64,000 nt of DNA from Carposina sasakii (lineage: Eukaryota; Arthropoda; Insecta; Lepidoptera; Carposinidae): NCBI GenBank assembly GCA_014607495.2, contig CP053163.1, forward strand, positions 4,568,716 through 4,632,715, in the 5' to 3' direction. The notes beneath the pieces are model-generated. The model saw nothing but the letters and a program-made list of their open reading frames with translations, did not search any database and was not told where the DNA came from. Of this stretch, positions 23,101 to 38,100 are shown one piece after another. Position numbers and translations under genes: made by a program. Position 1 is the first letter of the stretch; each line of letters opens with the position of its first letter.

Positions 23101-26100
23101 GTAATAAGAGAAACAATATGTATGAGTATAACAAATCATTAACAACACACTTATTCTTGACTTATACTTGATGATGTGTTCATGTAGACTGATTCATTTT
23201 GGATGTGGAAATGTAAATTTTTTTGAATCCGGACTCTTCGATAGCTCCTTCGTTATATTATAAATGAGACCCCGAGTTCGTCGATGGTGTTCATCATTTC
23301 CGCTTGCATAATACTTTATGCGTACATCAGCATGTTTCCAGTGTTCGCTGGGATCGATGTCCTCCAATTTTTTCAGTTCATATACTTCTATTTTAATAAA
23401 ATGCGTTGCTGCTGTCTTATCGTCCTTATTTGACGATATATAAGACATACCTCCGTCTTTGGTTGCTCGCCCTACGGTGGACGAATTTAGTTTAGACTTC
23501 TTCTTTTTTGGTTCTTCAAAAATTCGTCGAGAGACTGGTTGCACGGTCTTTTCATTGAGTATGGTGGAGTAAGTTCGTTTTCGTCGTCAGAGTAATTGAA
23601 ATAATACTGTTTGTAGGTATTTTCTTCGGTTATATCTACATCTTTCTTCATACAACAGGCAAGCTATAACAATAAAAAATAAATATATTTTAACTGTTAT
23701 GAATAGACAGAAATAAAGATTTAGTTACATTTAATCGGAGCACATACATAGTTGTATGTATCTCATAAAAAAGTACAAAGTTAGGAATAAAATAAATACT
23801 TACATCCATTTTCGTGGGGTAAAAACAGCGAGGACCGAAGAGCACGTAGTACTTATTATGTCTTGAGAAGACCAAACACTTATAACTATAGAAACTGTCA
23901 AATGTATGCATTTTATACCAATTTTGCTTATTACAAAATAAATAATGGTAGGTATCTTAATGACCTAAGTAGAAATATTGGTTCAAGAATGTTGTCCTAC
24001 TGACAAAAGTAATAAAAATACAATTAAAAACAAGATGGTTTTCGTAAATGGGTAGATAGGAATGCTGTGAGTACATTGGTCAATATTATAAACTAGCTGT
24101 TGCTATCGACTTTATTTGTCTGGGCTACAGAAAATATACTTGTGTCATTCCTTCATTGCATATTCTACGTAGCTTTATAAAAACCCATGAAGATTCCTAT
24201 ACAGCCATCGACTTCATCAACCTGCGCTACAAGAAGCAATATACATATAAGTATGCTATTCCGTACTCCAATATTATGTTCTCTATCCTAACAAAATTCC
24301 ATCGTGATTCGTACAGCGTTTTTCTGATATAGTAATGCTACAAAGGGATATAAAGAGTCACTTGCATTAACAAAATATAGAGAAGCAATAATTGATGATG
24401 TCACAAAGGTATGCTGTCGTATGGTCATTAGTAAGTAAACGTCAGAGGTATCACGCGCTGACCATGTGATATAGTCGGCCATCTTAGATGCCTAATGTAT
24501 GGGGCGTTGCATTCTTTAATGAGATTTGTCATTAGTACTCCATGCTCTGCTATTGGTCCATTTATATTGATAATTAGTTAATGGGGGGCGTGTCTTTTAG
24601 TTAATGAGACGTCATTAGCTAATGGAGGCGTGTCTTAGTTAATGAGGGGCGTTACCCACACATACCTCATTAGTTAATGACATCTCATATGTGAATGAGC
24701 CATATGTGATGACCTTTTTGCAAAGTTAGCAAATTTCAAGTTTATGACGTAGGAGACCATGACGTCAGTGGTCCAGCTCCCGCTATTCCTTACTACTACT
24801 GTTTCACATTTATCTAGAAGCTCATATTTTATAGAACGAAATGAGAGAGGCACTTAATAAAAATAATTAAGTATAGGTACATATAGATTTCTGATTTTAT
24901 ATCATAGAGCACTACGTTAGTACCTAGTAAGTAGGTATGTTTAGTAATTGTAATCTTCTATACATATAATAAAATTGTAACGGATCGATGTTTGTGCACG
25001 CTAACCTCAGAAACGACTGAACCGATTTCGATGCAGTTTTCAGGAATATGTTGTCACAACACTCCCCAGGTAACACTTAACATATAGGCTACTTTTAATC
25101 CCGGATAATATCGACATTTTATTTTTTCTAAAGTCCACGCGGACGGAGTCGCGCGCGTCCACTAGTAATAACTAATAACAATAGGCACGTGCTAAATAAA
25201 GATGACACTTCGTCATGCTAGCTTGACCTAAAGGGACTGTCATCTGATACGGGAAACCGTGACGAGCTGGGTATAACAATTTGCCACTGTTATTAAGTTC
25301 CGCTCTGTTAATTCTATTGAAAGCAAGTTATAATTCTTGAATTAAACTTTGAGAGCATGGTAAACAAATGTCATGTCAGGTTGGCTGGTAGAGACCATGG
25401 AAAGTATTAAGCTCACATTTATGAATACTCATCTATGTGTGTCTGTTCATCAGTGTGAAAAAATCACTGGATTAAATTTCTTCTTTCTTTATAGCTAAGT
25501 GACGACTTTAATTATTAAAATGCGTATAATATTTATGAATTATACAGGTGTTTTTTTGTTGTCACCCTTAACGAAGGGTACGTACTCTATACATCAAATA
25601 AAGTAAGTTTATGCCAAAAAAATGCTGGGAAACGATGTAATTTTTTTTGAGACAGATATTAATTATTACTCGCGAAAAAATCTTACTACTCGCGTCTACG
25701 TGCATTTATCTTGGAATTCTAATATCTTGGAAATCAGATACATCCCAGGTATGCTTCCATGGAGAAAAATGATCGTGATGATGAGGAGATTCCGTAGTAT
25801 TCGGGAACGTTGACGACCAAAAATCAACTTGTACAAGCCGTATAACATAGGTAAGCGTGTAGGTAATATTTATGTAACTGAACTTATCCGAAAAGTAAAG
25901 TATTGTGAGTACCTATAAGCTTTTTGAGTAACTGAGTAAAGCATAAGATTTGTCTACTAAATTATTACTATAATGTAGTAGAGAATGCCCGCGACTTATG
26001 CCGAAATTATCCGGAATAAAAGTATTCTTCCGGGATAAAAAGTAGTTTATGTGTTAATCCAGGGTGTCAGCTAACTCCATACCAAATTTTATTTAAACAG

Positions 26101-29100
26101 CCGTTTTTACGTGAAAGAGTCCATACTTACAAACTTTCGCGTTTATAATATTAGTAGGATGTCACTAATCTCTGTATTATGTTCGTCGACATTTCCACGT
26201 TATTCCCATAATTAGTACGTGCGTGGGTCAAAGAGTCTGTGGGTCATTTAATGTGTGGGCCAACGGCACCCACGGTCTATTGTCCAAGAGTACATGCAGA
26301 CATCGGTACTGTTACCCTCAGATGTATCGGGATTAATCGACAGTATTATGGAGTGCTTGTAATTATTTAAGATAACATAATGTAATATGATTAAAAATGC
26401 TTGAGAATCTTCTCTGATCTTAGAGACCTAAAACTTGGAGGATCTATTCCTTGTACAAGATCCGATAAGAAGGGATTTCCTAAAATTCCCATGGGAAAAA
26501 GAGAAACTCCAAAGTTGACGCGGACAAGTCATGGGCGGCCGCTTTCCATAGTAAAAAGACAAGTTCTATCGACGATTAACAGTTGGTCAGTGCCCAAGAA
26601 ACCGGGGCGGTAAAGCCTATATCACCTACCTAAACCTATTTCGAATAATAAATATTACACAATACATAAGAAAATTTGATGTTTACAGAATATATTGTCT
26701 ACACCACAGCAATTGAAACATGATATTTCTAGCCCGAATTCCGTAAAGAAGCCAAAACTAGCTCAAGAGTCAAGACATGCCGACCATCGTTTCCTTTGGC
26801 TTGAGGAAGTAATCCGATACCACAAAACCTTTATTCTATACTGTTTTCCAACCGAAATTGGACAATGTCAAAAACAACGACTATACATGAAATCACTAAT
26901 AATAATAATATATATATAATATAATAATAATACTAATGCATGGCTCGATATCTACATATCGAACTAGTCAATAAAATTCATAGGAATAAAAAATTAAACT
27001 ACTAAAATTTTCGCTAATCAATGCATACAAAATGCCCAATTCTTTGCCCTGAATGATCGACTGAAAGATGCACAGCTTACTCGTAAATAGCTGAAACTTT
27101 GAGGGATGCTTGTATGAAAATAACGGGAGTTCTAAAGTTTACGTGAATAAAACTCAAATTAATCACAAGGAAAGTGCCATTTGCAACGTAAAAAATTCTC
27201 AATTGTCTATAGTACAGCTACCGCTTTTCGAAAAAGTTGGTAGATTTTTAAAACTCATCCAAATCGATTTGGAATACTGTTTAGATTACCACAGTAACTA
27301 TGCGGTGACCATTAAAGCGACAATATAAAATCATCTCTATCATAAAGCAGTAAGGTCCATCGGAATATTGTAGTGGCACAAGTTTATTCCAGTGGCATAA
27401 ACTGAAACTTAAAACACTTTCATATAGAATGTGCCGGTCTACATAGATAGTAGCGACACAACTTTGTGGTACTTACTACACGCGGGATTTATAAAAAGGC
27501 TGCGAGAGAATGCCCACAAGTGCTAAGGTCGTTATGCTATTATGTGGCGGAAAGCGATAGGTAATATGTGTACATCTATCTTTCTAAATACATGGTCCTC
27601 ACTCACACATATACCTATGTTAACTGGGAGTGAAGGTAACTGATTGAATCCAATAAAGCTTTGGTTTCCGCTAGCGGGTGCCGTCTTATACTTACACAAA
27701 CTACGCCCTCTTTACAGTGTTGATATGTGAAATGTTCCTGCACGGTCGCTATATATCGATATCCTAGGAAACCAAAGCTTAATTGTTAACTGTTGCTATC
27801 GACTTTATTTGTCTGGGCTACAGAAAATATACTTGTGTCATTCCTTCATTGCATATTCTACGTAGCTTTATAAAAACCCATGAAGATTCCTATACAGCCA
27901 TCGACTTCATCAACCTGCGCTACAAGAAGCAATATACATATAAGTATGCTATTCCGTACTCCAATATTATGTTCTCTATCCTAACAAAATTCCATCGTGA
28001 TTCGTACAGCGTTTTTCTGATATAGTAATGCTACAAAGGGATATAAAGAGTCACTTGCATTAACAAAATATAGAGAAGCAATAATTGATGATGTCACAAA
28101 GGTATGCTGTCGTATGGTCATTAGTAAGTAAACGTCAGAGGTATCACGCGCTGACCATGTGATATAGTCGGCCATCTTAGATGCCTAATGTATGGGGCGT
28201 TGCATTCTTTAATGAGATTTGTCATTAGTACTCCATGCTCTGCTATTGGTCCATTTATATTGATAATTAGTTAATGGGGGGCGTGTCTTTTAGTTAATGA
28301 GACGTCATTAGCTAATGGAGGCGTGTCTTAGTTAATGAGGGGCGTTACCCACACATACCTCATTAGTTAATGACATCTCATATGTGAATGAGCCATATGT
28401 GATGACCTTTTTGCAAAGTTAGCAAATTTCAAGTTTATGACGTAGGAGACCATGACGTCAGTGGTCCAGCTCCCGCTATTCCTTACTACTACTGTTTCAC
28501 ATTTATCTAGAAGCTCATATTTTATAGAACGAAATGAGAGAGGCACTTAATAAAAATAATTAAGTATAGGTACATATAGATTTCTGATTTTATATCATAG
28601 AGCACTACGTTAGTACCTAGTAAGTAGGTATGTTTAGTAATTGTAATCTTCTATACATATAATAAAATTGTAACGGATCGATGTTTGTGCACGCTAACCT
28701 CAGAAACGACTGAACCGATTTCGATGCAGTTTTCAGGAATATGTTGTCACAACACTCCCCAGGTAACACTTAACATATAGGCTACTTTTAATCCCGGATA
28801 ATATCGACATTTTATTTTTTCTAAAGTCCACGCGGACGGAGTCGCGCGCGTCCACTAGTAATAACTAATAACAATAGGCACGTGCTAAATAAAGATGACA
28901 CTTCGTCATGCTAGCTTGACCTAAAGGGACTGTCATCTGATACGGGAAACCGTGACGAGCTGGGTATAACAATTTGCCACTGTTATTAAGTTCCGCTCTG
29001 TTAATTCTATTGAAAGCAAGTTATAATTCTTGAATTAAACTTTGAGAGCATGGTAAACAAATGTCATGTCAGGTTGGCTGGTAGAGACCATGGAAAGTAT

Positions 29101-32100
29101 TAAGCTCACATTTATGAATACTCATCTATGTGTGTCTGTTCATCAGTGTGAAAAAATCACTGGATTAAATTTCTTCTTTCTTTATAGCTAAGTGACGACT
29201 TTAATTATTAAAATGCGTATAATATTTATGAATTATACAGGTGTTTTTTTGTTGTCACCCTTAACGAAGGGTACGTACTCTATACATCAAATAAAGTAAG
29301 TTTATGCCAAAAAAATGCTGGGAAACGATGTAATTTTTTTTGAGACAGATATTAATTATTACTCGCGAAAAAATCTTACTACTCGCGTCTACGTGCATTT
29401 ATCTTGGAATTCTAATATCTTGGAAATCAGATACATCCCAGGTATGCTTCCATGGAGAAAAATGATCGTGATGATGAGGAGATTCCGTAGTATTCGGGAA
29501 CGTTGACGACCAAAAATCAACTTGTACAAGCCGTATAACATAGGTAAGCGTGTAGGTAATATTTATGTAACTGAACTTATCCGAAAAGTAAAGTATTGTG
29601 AGTACCTATAAGCTTTTTGAGTAACTGAGTAAAGCATAAGATTTGTCTACTAAATTATTACTATAATGTAGTAGAGAATGCCCGCGACTTATGCCGAAAT
29701 TATCCGGAATAAAAGTATTCTTCCGGGATAAAAAGTAGTTTATGTGTTAATCCAGGGTGTCAGCTAACTCCATACCAAATTTTATTTAAACAGCCGTTTT
29801 TACGTGAAAGAGTCCATACTTACAAACTTTCGCGTTTATAATATTAGTAGGATGTCACTAATCTCTGTATTATGTTCGTCGACATTTCCACGTTATTCCC
29901 ATAATTAGTACGTGCGTGGGTCAAAGAGTCTGGGGTCATTTAATGTGTGGGCCAACGGCACCCACGGTCTATTGTCCAAGAGTACATGCAGACATCGGTA
30001 CTGTTACCCTCAGATGTATCGGGATTAATCGACAGTATTATGGAGTGCTTGTAATTATTTAAGATAACATAATGTAATATGATTAAAAATGCTTGAGAAT
30101 CTTCTCTGATCTTAGAGACCTAAAACTTGGAGGATCTATTCCTTGTACAAGATCCGATAAGAAGGGATTTCCTAAAATTCCCATGGGAAAAGAGAAACTC
30201 CAAAGTTGACGCGGACAAGTCATGGGCGGCCGCTTTCCATAGTAAAAGACAAGTTCTATCGACGATTAACAGTTGGTCAGTGCCCAAGAAACCGGGGCGG
30301 TAAAGCCTATATCACCTACCTAAACCTATTTCGAATAATAAATATTACACAATACATAAGAAAATTTGATGTTTACAGAATATATTGTCTACACCACAGC
30401 AATTGAAACATGATATTTCTAGCCCGAATTCCGTAAAGAAGCCAAAACTAGCTCAAGAGTCAAGACATGCCGACCATCGTTTCCTTTGGCTTGAGGAAGT
30501 AATCCGATACCACAAAACCTTTATTCTATACTGTTTTCCAACCGAAATTGGACAATGTCAAAAACAACGACTATACATGAAATCACTAATAATAATAATA
30601 TATATATAATATAATAATAATACTAATGCATGGCTCGATATCTACATATCGAACTAGTCAATAAAATTCATAGGAATAAAAAATTAAACTACTAAAATTT
30701 TCGCTAATCAATGCATACAAAATGCCCAATTCTTTGCCCTGAATGATCGACTGAAAGATGCACAGCTTACTCGTAAATAGCTGAAACTTTGAGGGATGCT
30801 TGTATGAAAATAACGGGAGTTCTAAAGTTTACGTGAATAAAACTCAAATTAATCACAAGGAAAGTGCCATTTGCAACGTAAAAAATTCTCAATTGTCTAT
30901 AGTACAGCTACCGCTTTTCGAAAAAGTTGGTAGATTTTTAAAACTCATCCAAATCGATTTGGAATACTGTTTAGATTACCACAGTAACTATGCGGTGACC
31001 ATTAAAGCGACAATATAAAATCATCTCTATCATAAAGCAGTAAGGTTCATCGGAATATTGTAGTGGCACAAGTTTATTCCAGTGGCATAAACTGAAACTT
31101 AAAACACTTTCATATAGAATGTGCCGGTCTACATAGATAGTAGCGACACAACTTTGTGGTACTTACTACACGCGGGATTTATAAAAAGGCTGCGAGAGAA
31201 TGCCCACAAGTGCTAAGGTCGTTATGCTATTATGTGGCGGAAAGCGATAGGTAATATGTGTACATCTATCTTTCTAAATACATGGTCCTCACTCACACAT
31301 ATACCTATGTTAACTGGGAGTGAAGGTAACTGATTGAATCCAATAAAGCTTTGGTTTCCGCTAGCGGGTGCCGTCTTATACTTACACAAACTACGCCCTC
31401 TTTACAGTGTTGATATGTGAAATGTTCCTGCACGGTCGCTATATATCGATATCCTAGGAAACCAAAGCTTAAGGTATCCTGCACATGTCACAGTAGGCTA
31501 TTTCTAATGTCTATGTATTGCATTGATGAGATCTACAAATTCATCTTCTACATAGGCGGATGCAGTTGCAGGTGCATCTGCATAATTTGGATGTCAGCAT
31601 GTAATTGTCACCGACTTGACTTATGTTCCTATGTCCCTTAAATGGGGTAGAGGGCCTCTAAATTTCTCCGCCTTCCCGTTCGGTTTTGGACTTCGTGTTA
31701 TGATTCGCTTCAAGTTTTCCTTATTTAATCTCTTCGCCTCTGCGATAATAATGAGAGTAAACGTGACAGCCCTAAGCCGCTGCTTACCAAAATGTGGACG
31801 CCTCTACGAGTAGGTATGCGTGTTATTATAAAACCATCCAAATAATCTTTAAGCTAAACTATCGTCTATCTATCTACCTAGCTAGTGTCTAACTTTGACA
31901 GAATCATTTTTTTGTCAAATATCGTTTTATTATTTTTGTGTTAAACGATTTTTATACCGTTTGTTCTCGTAACAAACACCCTGTGCTTAGTTCAATTTGG
32001 GAAATGTTTCATAAACGTGTCGCGATATCACTTCTTAAAACAGGAAGCTTTGTCCTCGTAAAACAAGTTGCGTAAAAGGTACACAGTTACCACATGCGTG

Positions 32101-35100
32101 CAGCACCAGGACTTATCTTGTACAGCTTATCATGACATACAGATCCAAAGCATGAGGCATTTAAAGGCTAGACTACCTATCGTGAACGTCCATGGAAAAA
32201 TTGGGCATCAAGCAAAAACTCTAGTGACAGAATATGTACCAATGTCTCTGGCAAAATTATACTTTATCCTATAGAATTAAAGATCACCCTTTATGCCTTA
32301 AGAGCTTCAATAGGGTTTTGTGATGGTTTTATCGTGGAAGGGTATTTGCGGCACAGACATAGATACATACATACACACGGCTGTGTTCCTAAAATGGGGT
32401 ATGCAGAACAGATCACGAAGGAGATCGTGCAGCGATTTGCGACTGATGCAACGAATATCCTACTATAATATTATAAACGCGAAAGTTTGTGAGTATAGAT
32501 GGATGGATGGATGTTTGTTACTCTTTCACGTAAAAACGGCTGGAGCGATTTTAATACAATTTGGTATGGAGTCAGCTGACACCCTGGATTAACACATAGG
32601 CTACTTTTTATCTCGGGAAAATATTTTAATCCCGGATAATTTCGACGAAGTCCCGGGTGTCCACTAGTAGATTTTATAAATACCACTACCAGTTTTGATG
32701 CTTGCAAGTATTTCTTCTTCATTGAATGAATAGAAAACGTTGAAGAACAAAGTCTACGTGTAGAAAGAAATACTCCTTAACATAAGTGTCCTATGTGGAT
32801 TCTGTTCGTTCCGTCCCCTGGGTGGGCTTGTCCATTAGTAGTGTTCCAGGAAACGTTTTCCCTCTTAAATGGAGTTTAACGGTATTCTGGTATTCCAAAC
32901 CCAAATTAGACGCATGGAAGAAGCATCTCCATATTTGTGTACTCATTTGTTGTTCTGATTGTTTGATTTGTAGAGTTAAGGGTTTTGAAAAAATCTAAGA
33001 GACTGGACGCCCCAGCACGGAACAAGATAACAAGTGCATAAATACGAACCTCCGGGCTTGTCACATGTTGACGTCAGTTTGTACTATAACCATGAAACAA
33101 GGAATGACGCAGGCTTGTGTTATCGAACGCGAGATAAGTTTTACCTCAAAATACCATATCTGACTAATAAACATTCTATTAGTCTCCAATATTACTTGTC
33201 ATTTCCTATTACAAAAGCAGCTAATTAGCATAGTTCGAGCGCCATAACCTTGCGCATTAAAAAAAGAGCAAAGCCTTAGTGAGGCACGTTCAAAACATGC
33301 AGACGTGCACCTTACGGGCAACCTTGAATGGGAACAGGTAAAAATTCCTATACTTAAGATTCATTGTATTTGTAAAGTGGCGGTTTCATAACATAAGTAC
33401 AAGGACTGAATGATTTACGTTTCTCTCTCGAGATTTATTTGTTTTACTCATCTCTGACGAGGAATTTCGTAAGTTGGCTAAATGTCAATTGGCCAGGCGC
33501 ACCTTCCTTGCTAGTTTTGAAACTGTAAACACGTTTTGCATACTGAGATTACTAGGTGATTTTAAATGTAACATGTTGGCAACTGAAAAGATCTTAGTAC
33601 TTATTACTTAATTAGGTTCACGTTAATAGGTCGTTAAATTCCCTTGAATACCAGACTGGAAGCCTGAAAACTATAACAAATAGGTAAATGAAAGAGCGGC
33701 GGAGTCTTTTTGGGTAATCTATTATTCTGATCTCTTGGATCTCGAGGCAGAGTTAATGTTAATACTGATTGTAAGATATAAAATATGGAAATCAGTGACT
33801 GAGGAACCTGTTACAATATCTGTTATTATTACTTAATCAATTATTGATTATTTACTCAGTTACCGAGTTACCAATAGCAAATACTATTATTGTGATTTCA
33901 AGATTAGGCCAAAGATAAGGCTCCGTGATTACACCGACACCGTTGCTTACGCAAAAAGAAAAATAAACTTCCAATTCCGAATGCAAACTGCAAAATGGCG
34001 CCGCCAGGAGTAAATGTGTTCTGTGGCGCCGCCACGCGTCGTGATGCTTAAAATCCCGCGTTTTCGAGTCGTGTAAAGAAATAAGACGAAGGGAAATCTC
34101 ACGGCTGAGCTGAGAGAGGAATGCTTACGATAGCCTTAGTATAAACCTTAGCGTATACGTACATACCTGCTGGGAATTCGTGTTGAGAACCGGTCTAGTC
34201 AGCTGACAATGCCTTACAAATATGGCGGCAACGCGCGAATAGCGACTGATAACATAATCTTGTCCTCGACTATTTAAATAGCTACGAATTGTTTGTATTC
34301 TTAATGCAAGATAATAGGCATTTTGCTGCAATTATCCGAAACAATGATTACCGTAAATCTGCAGATTAGTTTATAATCCTGTTTCTCTATGTTTTACATT
34401 TGCCTTAAATTTAGAAAGGTAGAGACAGATTAGGTAACATTATTTTACGATTCTATTAGTTTAGCATTAAAACTATATTAAAGAGATGCTAGCAGATAAG
34501 TAATTTTAATTAGGTAGGCTACATTATACGTAAATGAATGTTCAAAAACATTAAACATCATCCAGATAGGTACCAATAAAGTGCAACCACGCGGCTATAA
34601 TAGTTAAATAACTGTAATAGCAATAGTAGTGTAGGTTATAAATTTGTAAATATTATTATATAGTTTCGTTCGTAAGACTTAACTTCCGTAAAACCTTTTT
34701 CATAAGTATAATTTTCCTATTCAAAATATTACTTAAATTAGTTAGTAGTTATTATATTATTATAATACTTACCTACTCGTACATAGAGGTATACCATATA
34801 CAATAACTAAGGTGTTAATGTACTCCTATAGGCGGATAGCCATGTAAGATAAGCAGGTGCCTCTAACGAGAAAACAACTTGCAGTGCAGGATTTTTTTTA
34901 TTAAACCTAGACAGGTGAATTATCCCTGTGCCTACCTGCTAAATGCAGTTTAATTATGGCGTTTATAATATAAAATAGTTATAATAAAATTCTATTCTAA
35001 AGAAAATCCTTTTAGAGATAACCACGCGGCCAATCATTTTATATTGAAATAAATCTAAAGGTTGTGTCGATTGCTCTTCAAATTTAAATCACGCTGCGTC

Positions 35101-38100
35101 AATCCAACTTTCAAGCTTGCATGATCGATGCACGAAGCAAAATAATTTTCATACAGACATAATATATAGGTAGGGAACATACGGCCGTGTTCCCAAAAAT
35201 TGAATAACCAAAACTGCAGGTCCACGAAGGAGAATACCACGTTTGGTATAGCGAGGCCAGATGTTAAAATTTTGTGACAATTTGCAGTTACTAGCTCATG
35301 CCTCAGAGTCATTCAGTCAACTATCACAACATGCTTAGTGAAGATGATTCTGATGTATTCTAGTGAAGCCTCGCATTTCTTTAGCTGGGGTTCGTAAGAA
35401 AGTTAATGAATTTATGACGGTAGTAAAAGGATATTAAGGGATAATTTCCTTATCTATTAATCTACACAGCTATTAAATCGTTGGCTATTTACATGCACCG
35501 AGTAGTATAGACAGACAGTTGGGTAAAGTCCACTAGGTACTGCACACCTAGGACTTAAGTCCAAACTCTACCTAGCCTATTGGCATTATTTTCTAAATTC
35601 AACGAAGTTATTACGGATGGTCGCACACTAAGAGTAGTAATAAGTGAATTATTCAACCTTCCAGTACCTACGTTGTAAAATCGTAAACATTGATTTGATT
35701 TACATACCAATCAATGATTTTCTTTAAAAATGCATACGTTTTATTTGTTGGGTTACCGTTACTAAGGGGCTAGTTAAATAACACAGGGGAAGAAACACCC
35801 TCGAGCTAACCGAGTGTGACGAACGGTTGAACCACACAACTGGTGCAACCGTTGACAATTTGAATGGCGGAATTGAGGATAATATAGCTAGCTAGGTAGG
35901 CACATGGAGGATATTATGGTCGATTCCGGCAGTCACACTTAAACCTAAAGGTAAAATTAGTCCTACCTGTCCTTTTCTCTGTAAGCCATTTATCTTAAGA
36001 ACAGATAGACCTGACTAAGATTAGGTTTAAGTGTGACTACCGGAATCGACCCTAATGTTTACCTACTTGGTAGTACAAACCTACGGCTGTGTTTTCGAAA
36101 TGGTTACCTAGTATGAACTGCAAGATCATAAAGCAGATACTACTGCCACGTTTAGCATAGCAGGGTCAGATGTAAATGATCAGTGACAAGTTGCTAGCTC
36201 ATCGCCTGAGAATGCCCGAGCTCTTTAGTCGACTCTTATGACATGCACGGAAGGAGATGCAGCTGATTGTATTGTAGTGAAGCCCCACATCAGGCCAATG
36301 TCTACTTGGTAATATTGTTACATACATGCACGAAGCTTTACATAATCCCAAAACACGAAATGATAGCATTCCTAAGAGTGCCAATGAAGATTCGAACATC
36401 CGCATTGACCAAGTTCAGGATCACAGTTTTTAGGTTCAGAAGCGAAGATGTTATTGTTCTGAAGTGTTAAGGCGACGCCCGATTTGACGTCTGTTCCTTA
36501 TTGGATAGGGGAAATACAAGTGACAGCGAAATATGGGGATAAGAATGAAAATTTAGTTAAACTCCTCAACTGTCCGCAATAAATCCGAATAAGACACTTT
36601 TTCCCGGGATAATAATTATAAGGCTAGTGTCCGTCATTGGATTTTTCGCCATTCATAATTATTTCGTCCATTCGATGGACACCATAGATCGATGAAATTA
36701 CGTGTACGTATTTTTAACCGACTGAAAAGTGAAAAAAAAAGATTGATCGTAGGTACTTATCTATTTTTTCGTAGTTTATTAATCGATTTTGATAATCCCT
36801 TTTTAAATATTAGCCTGGCTAGACTAACTTGGCCTTAACAAATTCTCGCTTACAAAATACCTGATGAACAGGTGTAGAGCAGAATCCGTTACCTTGCCGA
36901 GCGGCGCTCAAACGAGTTCCGATACGATTCCTCTCGTATCAATATATCGATTAATGACTCGGACATTAAATAATCGATTATTTTTGTTGCGATGACCTGA
37001 GATGAGAACCTGACGAAAAAGTGGTCGAGTGCGTGTCGGACTTGCTGACATAACTTATGTCACATAAGGTTCCGTAGTAGCTAAGACTTAGTTTTTTAGA
37101 GGTATTTTGAAATTTTATATCTTAAATAAATAAAATAAGTACCTAATACACAAATGACTTACATGACTATGCTATCTGCACACACTAAGATGCATCCTGG
37201 TCCAGCGTCATAACTATTTTGTCGTGTCGCTTACGCACCTTATTTGTTAGTATATTTAGTTATAATTTTCGTATTAATATTATAATAATTGGTTTAAGTA
37301 CATAGGTATTATATAAAAAAAAAACAGAATTTTTAAATAACACATCCGGGTCGAACGACCAAGAACTACATAACTTTTTTTCTTTTCAGATCCAATAAGT
37401 ATTTACAAAAATCTGCGATAACGAGAGTTTGTGCAGTCGGAGGCTTCTTTATATCAATACCAGTGTTTCTAACAGGTCAGTAGAAAAATTGTATGAGAAT
37501 GCCTGACTTCCTTAGTCGACTCCTACCACGAAAGGAGATGTAGCTGCGCCCGTAGCATGACTTTGGTGAGAGCGAGATGTCTCACATTTACGCGACAAAT
37601 CCACAGAGCTAAGTAATAACTAGACAAGGCAAGTGTTTGTACTTGGTGTGTAAAAAGGGATTGCAAACCACTTCTATCAGCCCTAATTCACTCAGTCCTG
37701 GCTCGAGAACGAGTGTCTATTTTAATCCCCAAGTCAATTTTTTCCATGCAAAGTACATACACTTAGTTTATCTAGTTATTAATAGCTCTGTGAATTTGAC
37801 GTTTAAAAGTGAGATATCTCGCTCTCACCAAATTCATCGTACGGGTTATGATGTAGGTATTCTAGTGAAGTCTTGAATCAGCACAGGTTTTGTAAGTGCC
37901 TGATACTTACAGTTTATTATGTCGGTCAATGTGAAGGTTAGTCTATCGGAGAGAGGTCTACTAATATGTACGACAACAAACACGACCCTTTTATAGTAAT
38001 AAAGCTATATCAATTCATACTGATAAAAGCACCTTCCCTTTGCCAATGACGTAATCGAGTAACAATGTCATCATCATCAGCCACATTGCAGTCCACTGTT

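Larger units (their letters stand above)
11145..24797 (+). mobile_element. Full-length Polinton/Maverick transposon
   Basis: A 13,653-bp element beginning AGTAGTAAGG and ending in its inverse. It is flanked by perfect ACTGTT duplications and bounded by ~1.66-kb near-identical inverted repeats. Gene order, all rightward: family B DNA polymerase, A32/FtsK-type ATPase, small hydrophobic-tailed protein, conserved Polinton ORF, DDE integrase with chromodomain, candidate penton, glycine-rich virion-protein candidate, major capsid protein, adenain-like protease. Spacing is viral in style, with overlaps at 18830-18845 and 19917-19924 and gaps of a few bases elsewhere. Polymerase, integrase, ATPase, protease and capsid genes together define the superfamily and imply protein-primed self-synthesis and possibly virion formation. 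Near-identity of the TIRs and an intact target duplication imply recent insertion. Apparent frameshifts in the polymerase and protease genes argue against this copy being autonomous as read. Confidence 0.97.
23135..24797 (-). repeat. Polinton right terminal inverted repeat
   Basis: Inverse of 11145-12808; see that entry for the differences. The outer 701 bases (24097-24797) are also inside the tandem duplication and recur at 27790-28490. Confidence 0.95.
24097..27782. repeat. Tandem duplication, unit 1 (3,686 bp)
   Basis: Matches 27790-31472 with four differences seen: three one-base indels (near 26245, 26494 and 26554) and one C/T substitution (near 27357). It contains the terminal 701 bp of the Polinton, its target duplication and ~2.98 kb of right flank. 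The flank holds a Helitron-like element (24957-25165), a CAGGTG/CACCC MITE (25543-25832) and a reversed Helitron-like piece (25983-26162). No host exon. Confidence 0.95.
31473..37389. other. Intron 1, part right of the duplication
   Basis: Ends at the TCTTTTCAG acceptor of exon 2. Holds a Helitron-like element (32457-32667) and a hairpin MITE (35918-36052). Two GC-richer patches with ATGGCGCCGCC/ATGGCGGC-type motifs lie near 33995-34040 and 34220; these could be regulatory. No coding exon found. Confidence 0.55.

Noticed and set aside
27790..28490. Second Polinton insertion
   Set aside because: The flank on the outer side is identical to that of the main element and the inner side stops at 701 bp without a terminus, so it is part of the tandem duplication.
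30206..30406. Several 60-80-codon frames repeated in both tandem units
   Set aside because: They recur only because the DNA is duplicated. They have no motif, and their frames change with the one-base indels.
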